36,779 bases of DNA from an uncultured Maribacter sp. (GTDB lineage Bacteria > Bacteroidota > Bacteroidia > Flavobacteriales > Flavobacteriaceae), in contig NZ_CANMBB010000012.1 in NCBI RefSeq assembly GCF_947495965.1, positions 1 through 36,779 on the forward strand. Direction: 5' to 3'. Shown here piece by piece: positions 1-5,874 of the stretch. A program made the translations under genes and the position numbers. Positions within the stretch are counted from its first letter, which is position 1. Each line of letters starts with the position of its first letter. The notes under the pieces were generated by a model. It saw nothing but the letters and a program-made list of their open reading frames with translations, was not told where the DNA came from and did not search any database.

Positions 1-76
1 CTTTTTACATAACCAATCTTTACGGGTGTTTTCATTACACTAAAATTTTAGTGTATCGCTATTTCAGGACGGGACA
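1..76 (-). mobile_element. possible clipped end of an insertion sequence with the first codons of its ORF
   Basis: Read on the minus strand, this stretch starts with TGTCCCGTCCTGAAATAGCG at position 76, passes through a perfect 20-bp palindrome (36-55) and reaches an ATG at 35-33. The open frame from there runs off the left edge and reads MKTPVKIGYVK. A TG-initiated end, a palindromic leader and an immediately following ORF fit an IS end of the IS3 type. Only about 11 codons are visible and the other end lies outside the window. It could equally be an ordinary short gene start. It sits downstream of a tRNA and its terminator. Confidence 0.3.
36..55. repeat. perfect 20-bp palindrome
   Basis: TACACTAAAATTTTAGTGTA is fully self-complementary. 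On the minus strand it ends just before the ATG at 35-33, so it lies in the leader of that clipped reading frame. It could be an operator, or a hairpin in an IS leader that limits read-through transcription. The sequence itself is certain; its role is inferred. Confidence 0.55.
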
Positions 77-84
77 TCTTAAAG

Positions 85-118
85 AAACAAAAAACCCTTA
101 CATTTCTGTAAGGGTTTT
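85..118 (-). terminator. intrinsic terminator of the CAU tRNA
   Basis: A 12-bp stem, 91-102 pairing with 107-118 (core ACCCTTACA / TGTAAGGGT), has the 4-nt loop TTTC. Read on the minus strand it ends in a run of T and lies just downstream of the tRNA 3' end. Confidence 0.75.
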
Positions 119-128
119 GTTTTACTTG

Positions 129-202
129 TGGTCCCACATGGGCTCGAACCATGGACCCCCTGATTATGAGTCAGGTGCTCTAACCAGCTGAGCTATAGGA
201 CC
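129..202 (-). tRNA. tRNA with CAU anticodon (elongator Met or Ile2)
   Basis: The minus strand folds as a full 74-nt cloverleaf. The acceptor stem is GGTCCTA/TGGGACC with discriminator A, the D-arm AGCTCAGCTGGTTAGAGC is normal, the anticodon loop is CTCATAA (anticodon CAU), and the T-arm contains GGTTCGAGCC. No CCA is encoded. CAU is shared by initiator Met, elongator Met and lysidine-modified Ile2. The Watson-Crick first pair G1-C72 argues against initiator Met. The C4-G69 and C5-G68 pairs match the known E. coli determinants for TilS recognition of tRNA-Ile2, so Ile2 is possible. Sequence alone does not settle Met versus Ile. Confidence 0.93.
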
Positions 203-263
203 CGCAAAATGCGGTTGCAATATTACTACTTATTTTATTATGGTGCAAGGAAATTCGGCGCTT

Positions 264-665
264 CTATACTATTTCTTGACACAATTCTATTAATACACCA
301 TTTGTAGTTTTAGGATGTACAAAGGCAACTAGTTTATTATCAGCTCCTTTTTTAGGAATTTCGTTTAAAATAGTAAAGCCTTCTTCCTTTAAACGTGCTA
401 TTTCTGCAACAATATCTTGTACCTCAAAAGCAATATGGTGTATGCCTTCCCCTTTTTTGGCTAAAAATTTTGCTATAGGGCTATCTTCCTTTGTTGCCTC
501 TAACAATTCAATCTTATTTGGCCCTGTCATAAAAAAAGAAGTTTTAACTCCCTCAGATGCTACTTCTTCTTCCTTATAACAAGGGGTTCCCAATAGTTTT
601 TCAAACAAAATATTAGATGTTTCTATACTATTTACAGCTATACCAATATGTTCTATTTTCTTCAA
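264..665 (-). CDS. mce: methylmalonyl-CoA epimerase
   Basis: This 133-residue protein of the glyoxalase/VOC fold interconverts (R)- and (S)-methylmalonyl-CoA, linking propionyl-CoA and succinyl-CoA metabolism in the cytosol. The whole length matches the family: N-terminal KIEHIGIAV with metal-ligand candidate His6, a central KIELLE strand (Glu53), GIHHIAFEV (His76/His77) in the second VOC half, PKKGADNK near residue 105, and C-terminal VLIEL with ligand candidate Glu127. The start is TTG (665-663). No in-frame ATG is seen nearby upstream, and the next codons give the conserved family N-terminus, so TTG is well supported. It stands alone between the tRNA and divergent rbfA. Mutase genes are not in the window. 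Confidence 0.92.
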   Translation of the reverse strand: MKKIEHIGIAVNSIETSNILFEKLLGTPCYKEEEVASEGVKTSFFMTGPNKIELLEATKEDSPIAKFLAKKGEGIHHIAFEVQDIVAEIARLKEEGFTILNEIPKKGADNKLVAFVHPKTTNGVLIELCQEIV

Positions 666-723
666 AATGTTACTATTTTTAGATATGAATATACGTAAAA
701 ACTAAATTACTCAATATTCTGCG

Positions 724-731
724 TACTTTTG
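724..731 (+). promoter_or_regulatory. Bacteroidota -7 box upstream of rbfA
   Basis: TACTTTTG matches TAnnTTTG and ends 4 nt before the rbfA ATG (736). Since this box normally ends only a few bases before the transcription start, the mRNA may be leaderless. No clear TTG -33 box is seen. Confidence 0.5.
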
Positions 732-735
732 TGGT

Positions 736-1128
736 ATGGAAACGCAAAGACAGAAAAAAATAGCCGGAGTAATACAAAAAGATATTGTAGATATTTTACA
801 GCGTGCTGCAATAGATGGCGGACTTAAAGGCACCTTAATCTCTGTGTCTAAAGTTAACATAACTACAGATTTATCTATTGCTAAAGTATACGTTAGTATT
901 TTTCCTAATAAAGGTGCAGAAGAACTTTTAAAAGGAATACAGTCTAACCAACCACTTATAAAACATGAGCTTTCGCAACGAACTAAAAATCAATTGCGTA
1001 GAGTTCCTGAACTGTTATTTTATTTAGATGATTCTTTAGATTATATAGAAAAAATAGAAGATTCTCTAAAAGGAGAAGAAAATCCTATTGAGAATAGAGA
1101 CCTTTTAGACAAAAGAAAAAAATACTAA
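736..1128 (+). CDS. rbfA: 30S ribosome-binding factor A
   Basis: This 130-residue protein helps mature the small ribosomal subunit by binding pre-30S particles and supporting 16S rRNA 5'-end processing. The N-terminus METQRQKKIAGVIQKDI is the family's first helix. LRRVPELLFYLDDSLDYIEKIE (about 87-108) is the conserved RVPEL.F..D.S segment of the KH-like fold. The length is normal for Bacteroidota. The ATG lies just 4 nt after a TAnnTTTG promoter box. The FtsX-type permease gene starts 3 nt after the stop, so the two are surely co-transcribed, an arrangement I recognise from other Flavobacteriia. Confidence 0.93.
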   Translation: METQRQKKIAGVIQKDIVDILQRAAIDGGLKGTLISVSKVNITTDLSIAKVYVSIFPNKGAEELLKGIQSNQPLIKHELSQRTKNQLRRVPELLFYLDDSLDYIEKIEDSLKGEENPIENRDLLDKRKKY

Positions 1129-1131
1129 ACA

Positions 1132-2337
1132 TTGGGCTTTCCTCTATACATTGCAAAAAGATACCTGTTTTCTAAAAGCAGTCAAAATGCAGTGAATATT
1201 ATAAATTTCATTACTTTTTTTGTAATTGTTGTTGGTTCTGCAGCCCTTTTTATTGTTTTATCTGGTTTTGCTGGTTTAAAAGAGTTTAGTCTTTCGTATA
1301 CTAACACTATTGATCCAGACTTAAAAGCCTTACCGCAAACGGGAAAATTCTTTTCTATTACCCCAGAACAAGAGGAGCAACTTTTAAAAATTAAAGGAAT
1401 AACATCTTATTCTAAAGAAATAGAAGAGAAAGTTTATTTATCGCACCGACAAAAAAACCATATTGCTTATATAAAAGGGGTAGATTCTAATTACATTAAA
1501 GTAACAGGTATTGATAGTACTGTACAATACGGAGATTGGGCTATTAACTTTAAACAGGGTGTTACTGGTATTGGTATTGCAAATTTATTAGGGCTTACCA
1601 TTAACCAATATAGAAACCCTTTGGTTATTCTAGCTCCAAAGCCTGGAAAAGGAAATACATCGCAACTAACGCTTAAGGCTAAACCTTATAATGAGCTTGC
1701 TTTAATCATGAGTGGCGTATATGTTATTGAAGAAAATATTGACAAAAAGTATGTTTTTGCAGATTTACCATTAGTACAAACCTTACTAGAAAAAGAAAAT
1801 ACGCAAGTATCTGGCATAAATTTTAAAATTTCGGACGCTGCTACTTTAAATGATTTAAAAAAGAAAATAGCCGTTGTCTTACCAGCAGTTAATATTAAAA
1901 ACAGAAAAGAATTAAACAGTACGCTTTACAGAATGCTAAATACCGAAAACTTAGCTACCTACCTTATTTTTACATTGGTTTTAATTATTGCTCTTTTTAA
2001 TGTTGTTGGTGCTATAATAATGATGATTCTTGATAAACAACAAAACTCTAAAACTCTTTATAATTTAGGAACCACCATAAGCGAGCTTAGAGAAATTTAC
2101 TTTTTACAAGGTGTTTTAGTAACTAGTTTAGGTGGTTTTATTGGTGTTCTTTTAGGCTCTTTATTAATTGGTTCGCAGTTAGCTTTTGGATGGTTAAAAA
2201 TTACCCCAACCTTATCGTATCCCGTTCAATATAACTTTAGTAACGTACTAATAGTTTTAGCAACAATTATTGTGTTAGGAGTATTGGCTTCTTTAGTTGC
2301 CAGTAGAAGAATTTCTAAAAAATTAATTACTGCTTAA
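1132..2337 (+). CDS. FtsX/LolE-family ABC transporter permease
   Basis: This 401-residue inner-membrane protein has the MacB/LolE layout. An N-terminal TM helix (about 22-45) is followed by an extracytoplasmic domain (about 46-270), then three C-terminal TM helices of the FtsX domain (about 275-300, 322-350, 370-392) and a basic tail. In Gram-negatives such permeases work with a LolD-type ATPase to release lipoproteins or export other substrates. No ATPase gene is nearby, so it must pair in trans. The start is TTG at 1132, 3 nt after the rbfA stop. The following GFPLYIAKRYLFSK is the usual N-terminus of this family in Flavobacteriia, which supports TTG. LolE/LolC-like is likely; the exact substrate is unknown. 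Confidence 0.85.
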   Translation: MGFPLYIAKRYLFSKSSQNAVNIINFITFFVIVVGSAALFIVLSGFAGLKEFSLSYTNTIDPDLKALPQTGKFFSITPEQEEQLLKIKGITSYSKEIEEKVYLSHRQKNHIAYIKGVDSNYIKVTGIDSTVQYGDWAINFKQGVTGIGIANLLGLTINQYRNPLVILAPKPGKGNTSQLTLKAKPYNELALIMSGVYVIEENIDKKYVFADLPLVQTLLEKENTQVSGINFKISDAATLNDLKKKIAVVLPAVNIKNRKELNSTLYRMLNTENLATYLIFTLVLIIALFNVVGAIIMMILDKQQNSKTLYNLGTTISELREIYFLQGVLVTSLGGFIGVLLGSLLIGSQLAFGWLKITPTLSYPVQYNFSNVLIVLATIIVLGVLASLVASRRISKKLITA

Positions 2338-2420
2338 AATGAGTAACGAGTAAATTAAAAAAAACTTGATACTCCGTACTTACAACTTAATACGTTAGAC
2401 TTTTGCATACAACACCTAAA

Positions 2421-2448
2421 AGCCAATAGCCAATAGCCAATAGCCAAT
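2421..2448. repeat. four perfect tandem copies of AGCCAAT
   Basis: Four uninterrupted 7-bp units lie at 2421-2427, 2428-2434, 2435-2441 and 2442-2448, in the gap between the permease stop and the dusB stop (convergent genes). The rest of the gap is low-complexity and repeat-like, for example GAGTAACGAGTAA at 2341-2353. Slippage-prone short repeats of this kind are intergenic fillers. Confidence 0.9.
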
Positions 2449-2451
2449 AAT

Positions 2452-3447
2452 CTATCTACGAAACTGATAATTTCCAAATTTTTCTAGAACGGCATCAAAA
2501 GTAGCAAAGACATCTTTAGAAGCATCACTAGTAACCATTTTCATTCTATATTCTTTAAAGTCTGGAATGCCCTTAAAGTAATTTGTGTAGTGTCTTCTGG
2601 TTTCAAAAACACCCAATTTTTCGCCCTTCCAATCTATAGACATTTGTAAATGCCTACGTGCGGCTGTAACACGTTCTTCCATAGTTGGTGGTTCTAAATG
2701 CGTTCCTGTATTTATAAAGTGTTTTACTTCTTTAAAAAACCAAGGATACCCAATGCTTGCTCGCCCAATCATTGCCCCATCTAAACCATATTCATCACGC
2801 ATTTTTACAGCAGCTTCTGGGGTGTTTACATCACCATTTCCAAATACAGGAATATGCATTCTTTGGTTATTTTTTACCTCGGCAATAGGTTTCCAATCCG
2901 CATCTCCTTTATACAACTGCGCTCTAGTTCTACCATGAATGGCTATAGCTTTACAGCCAACATCTTGTATGCGTTCTGCAACCTCAACAATTTTAATAGA
3001 ACTCTCATCCCACCCTAATCTGGTTTTTACCGTAATAGGCAGCTTGGTATGTTCTACCATTGCTTTGGTTAAAGACACCATTAAATCTATGTCTTTTAAA
3101 ATTCCTGCTCCAGCTCCTTTACTAACTACTTTTTTTACAGGACAACCAAAGTTAATATCTATAATATCTGGGTTAGATTTTTCTACTATCTCTACAGAGC
3201 GTAGCATAGTATCTAAATTAGCGCCAAATATTTGAATCCCTACTGGGCGTTCTTTTTCATAAATATCTAACTTCATTACACTTTTTGCAGCATCACGAAT
3301 TAGTCCTTCCGAAGAAATAAACTCGGTATAAACCACATCTGCTCCTTGTTCCTTACACAAAGCTCTAAAAGGTGGGTCACTTACATCTTCCATAGGTGCA
3401 AGTAATAACGGGAAATCTGGTAATTGTATGTCTCCAATTTTTGGCAT
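2452..3447 (-). CDS. dusB: tRNA-dihydrouridine synthase B
   Basis: This 331-residue FMN- and NADPH-dependent enzyme reduces uridine to dihydrouridine in the D-loop of tRNA. The TIM-barrel start LLLAPMEDVSDPPFR (14-28) binds FMN. DINFGCPVKKVVSKGAG (97-113) carries the catalytic Cys102. VKTRLGWD, IAIHGRTRAQLYKGDADW (about 168-185) and FGNGDVNTPE / GAMIGRASIGYPWFF are the other Dus signatures. The C-terminal helical tRNA-binding domain is complete. The family resembles DusB more than DusA/C, in line with the usual single Dus of Bacteroidota. A TAnnTTTG box sits 4 nt before the ATG. It is divergent from the Lgt-like operon. Confidence 0.95.
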   Translation of the reverse strand: MPKIGDIQLPDFPLLLAPMEDVSDPPFRALCKEQGADVVYTEFISSEGLIRDAAKSVMKLDIYEKERPVGIQIFGANLDTMLRSVEIVEKSNPDIIDINFGCPVKKVVSKGAGAGILKDIDLMVSLTKAMVEHTKLPITVKTRLGWDESSIKIVEVAERIQDVGCKAIAIHGRTRAQLYKGDADWKPIAEVKNNQRMHIPVFGNGDVNTPEAAVKMRDEYGLDGAMIGRASIGYPWFFKEVKHFINTGTHLEPPTMEERVTAARRHLQMSIDWKGEKLGVFETRRHYTNYFKGIPDFKEYRMKMVTSDASKDVFATFDAVLEKFGNYQFRR

Positions 3448-3451
3448 GGTA

Positions 3452-3459
3452 CAAATTTA
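3452..3459 (-). promoter_or_regulatory. Bacteroidota -7 box upstream of dusB
   Basis: Read on the minus strand it is TAAATTTG, an exact TAnnTTTG match ending 4 nt before the dusB ATG (3447). As with rbfA, the transcript may have almost no leader. Confidence 0.5.
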
Positions 3460-3508
3460 CTACTATTCCAGTAGCTGTAAAAACAGAAAATGCTACTATC
3501 TTAGATTT

Positions 3509-4258
3509 ATGTTTTTAAGCTTTTCTATTCCGTATGAACCTATTCTCTTTGGAATAAAGATTAATGTGCACCTAATCTTAGAGTATTTAGCTTTTTTTAT
3601 TGGCTTTCAATACTACCGTTTTTTACGCAAAAAAAACTCCGATTTAATATCGTCTACAAACCGCTTATCAATAATTATTGGTGCTATTTTTGGAGCTTTA
3701 TTCTTATCTAGGTTTGTTGCTTTTTTTGAAAACCCTGTACTACATTATAACCAAGGGTGGCTTTCTATTCTAAACAATAAAACAATTATGGGTGGCCTAT
3801 TTGGTGGCCTTTTAGGGGTAGAGTTGATTAAAAAATATATAGGCGAAAAAACCTCTTCTGGAGACCTTTTTACATTACCCATTATTGTAGGGCTTATCAT
3901 TGGTCGTTTAGGTTGTTTTTTAGCAGGCACCAATGAATTTACTTATGGTATTGTTACTAATAGTTTTCTTGGAATGTATTTGGGTGATGAATATTTAAGA
4001 CACCCCATAGCGTTATATGAAATAGTATTTCTAATTTTCCTATTGGCCTTTTTAAAAAACCTTATTAAAAAGAATACGTTAGAAAATGGAATGCTTTTCA
4101 AAATCTTTATGATTAGCTATTTTATTTTTAGGTTCTGCATAGAATTTCTAAAACCAAACTCTTTTTTAGTACTAGGCCTAAGTACCATTCAATATTTATG
4201 CATAATTTGTATGTTCTATTACGCTAAGACTATAAAGCGCATACTCTCTTTTAAATAA
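3509..4258 (+). CDS. Lgt-like (prolipoprotein diacylglyceryl transferase family) membrane protein
   Basis: This protein has 249 residues with about seven TM helices. The longest frame starts at 3428 inside dusB, but MFLSFSIPYEPILFG at 3509 is a typical Lgt N-terminus and leaves room for divergent promoters, so 3509 was chosen. Lgt landmarks are present: GGLFGG (95-100), GRLGCFLAG (132-140, Arg133 at the GRxGN signature), HPIALYE (165-171, like HPSQLYE) and RFCIEF (208-213). The GGL motif is preceded by TIM where the canonical enzyme has a histidine (E. coli His103), and GRxGNF has become GRLGCF. It is therefore probably a divergent paralog rather than the housekeeping Lgt. The radical SAM gene starts 7 nt later. 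A role in transferring or handling a lipid moiety is inferred from family and neighbour. Confidence 0.78.
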   Translation: MFLSFSIPYEPILFGIKINVHLILEYLAFFIGFQYYRFLRKKNSDLISSTNRLSIIIGAIFGALFLSRFVAFFENPVLHYNQGWLSILNNKTIMGGLFGGLLGVELIKKYIGEKTSSGDLFTLPIIVGLIIGRLGCFLAGTNEFTYGIVTNSFLGMYLGDEYLRHPIALYEIVFLIFLLAFLKNLIKKNTLENGMLFKIFMISYFIFRFCIEFLKPNSFLVLGLSTIQYLCIICMFYYAKTIKRILSFK

Positions 4259-4265
4259 CTATTTT

Positions 4266-5660
4266 ATGCCTACAAGAAATTATACCTATTACGATTTTAC
4301 TTTAAGTCTTTGCCCAGAATGTTTACGAAGAGTAGATGCCAAAATTGTTTTTGAAAACGATAAGGTATATATGCTTAAAAACTGCAAGGAGCACGGTAAT
4401 TCCAAAGTTTTAATAGCAGATGATATAGAGTACTATAAAAACATAAGAAACTATAACAAGGTTTCAGAATATCCAAAAACTTTTAATACCAAAACACATT
4501 ATGGCTGCCCTTATGATTGTGGTCTTTGCCCAGATCATGAGCAACACTCATGCCTTACCGTTGTAGAACTTACGGATCGTTGTAATTTAACCTGCCCCAC
4601 TTGTTATGCTTCTTCATCTCCAAGTTATGGTAGACATAGAACTTTGGAAGAAGTAAAAAAAATGCTCGATGTTATTGTAAAAAATGAAGGAGAACCAGAT
4701 GTAGTACAACTTAGTGGTGGGGAGCCTACGATACATCCTCAATTTTTTGAAATTTTAGAGTATGCAAAAACACTTCCTATAAGGCATTTAATGCTAAACA
4801 CCAATGGAATTAAAATTGCCAAAGATTTTAAATTTGCAAAGCGCTTAGCGACCTATATGCCAGATTTTGAAATTTACCTTCAGTTTGATTCTTTAGAGAA
4901 TACCGTTTTACAAACCTTACGTGGTGCAGACTTAGCAGAAACAAGATTAAAAGCCTTAGAACACTTAAATAAATTAAACCTCTCTACAACACTTGTAGTT
5001 ACCTTGCAGAAAGGACTTAACGACCATGAAATGGGTAAAACAATTGATTTTGCTCTGCAACAAAAATGTGTGCGTGGGGTTACTTTTCAGCCCATACAAA
5101 TAGCTGGTAGGTTAGATAATTTTGAAGCAGATGAAAATAGAATAACCCTAACCGAAGTTCGAAGAAAAATTTTAGAGCAATCCCCAATTTTTGAACCAGA
5201 TGATTTAATACCTGTACCTTGCAATCCAGATGCGTTAGTAATGGCATATGCCTTAAAAGTTGGTAATGAGGTAAGTCCTTTAACAAGGTATATAAACCCC
5301 GAAGATTTGTTAAATGAAGGTAAAAACACCATAATTTATGAGCAAGACCCTGAGCTACATGGTAAAATGATAGACCTTTTTAGTACTGGAAATTCTGTAG
5401 AAAAAGCAGAAGAAAATTTAAAAAGCATTATGTGTTGTTTACCAGAAATAGATGCTCCTAATTTAGGCTATGATAATCTTTTTAGAATTATAATTATGCA
5501 GTTTATTGATGCACATAATTTTGATGTTCGTGCCATTAAAAAATCTTGTGTTCATATTGTTAATAAAGACTATAAAATTATACCGTTTGAAACTATGAAC
5601 CTTTTTTATAGAGATGATAAATTAAAACGCTTAAAAGAACTACAAAACGAAATATTATGA
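4266..5660 (+). CDS. COG1964/Tes-like radical SAM protein
   Basis: This 464-residue multi-cluster radical SAM enzyme has, in order: an N-terminal metal-binding module (Cys16, Cys19, Cys40, His43); the GCPYDCGLCPDH motif (Cys81, Cys85, Cys88) plus Cys96; the radical SAM motif CNLTCPTC (Cys106, Cys110, Cys113); SAM-binding GGEP (151-154); a TIM-barrel core to about 300; Cys319 in PVPCNPD; Cys390-Cys391; and a C-terminal SCVH segment (427-430) with FETMNLFYRD. This layout is that of the COG1964 family, which includes the archaeal tetraether lipid synthase Tes that couples lipid tails by C-C bond formation. The substrate in this organism is unknown. Its place between an Lgt-like gene and a small membrane protein supports a lipid or lipoprotein target. 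Its stop overlaps the next start (ATGA). Confidence 0.85.
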   Translation: MPTRNYTYYDFTLSLCPECLRRVDAKIVFENDKVYMLKNCKEHGNSKVLIADDIEYYKNIRNYNKVSEYPKTFNTKTHYGCPYDCGLCPDHEQHSCLTVVELTDRCNLTCPTCYASSSPSYGRHRTLEEVKKMLDVIVKNEGEPDVVQLSGGEPTIHPQFFEILEYAKTLPIRHLMLNTNGIKIAKDFKFAKRLATYMPDFEIYLQFDSLENTVLQTLRGADLAETRLKALEHLNKLNLSTTLVVTLQKGLNDHEMGKTIDFALQQKCVRGVTFQPIQIAGRLDNFEADENRITLTEVRRKILEQSPIFEPDDLIPVPCNPDALVMAYALKVGNEVSPLTRYINPEDLLNEGKNTIIYEQDPELHGKMIDLFSTGNSVEKAEENLKSIMCCLPEIDAPNLGYDNLFRIIIMQFIDAHNFDVRAIKKSCVHIVNKDYKIIPFETMNLFYRDDKLKRLKELQNEIL

Positions 5661-5872
5661 ATTTAATTCTACCCTTAGAAGTTGGTAATTTAGATGGATT
5701 AGTTACATTTCTTTTTGCCTTAATGTTTGGGCCAGCAATCTTATTATTAATAATAGGGTTTATTTTAAGAGGTAATGGAAAGCTAAAAGCTGGTAAAGTA
5801 TTTTTTATCTTGGCAGGTGTTTACTTATTAGTAAGTTTAGGTGTTTGTGGTGGATTAATGGGAGGATTTTAG
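5657..5872 (+). CDS. 71-residue membrane protein of the Lgt-like/radical SAM operon
   Basis: This small integral membrane protein has two predicted TM helices, about 15-37 (FLFALMFGPAILLLIIGFIL) and 48-69 (VFFILAGVYLLVSLGVCGGL), joined by a short basic loop RGNGKLKAGK. Its ATG overlaps the stop of the radical SAM gene in an ATGA, so translation is probably coupled and it very likely belongs to the same pathway. No recognised family. It ends 2 nt before the stop of the convergent outer-membrane receptor gene. It could be a membrane anchor or partner for the soluble radical SAM enzyme; this is inference. Confidence 0.75.
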   Translation: MNLILPLEVGNLDGLVTFLFALMFGPAILLLIIGFILRGNGKLKAGKVFFILAGVYLLVSLGVCGGLMGGF

Positions 5873-5874
5873 TA

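Noticed and set aside
3428-3508. N-terminal extension of the Lgt-like ORF from 3428
   Set aside because: It overlaps the dusB start region and promoter, has no family-like sequence, and the M at 3509 begins the recognisable Lgt N-terminus.
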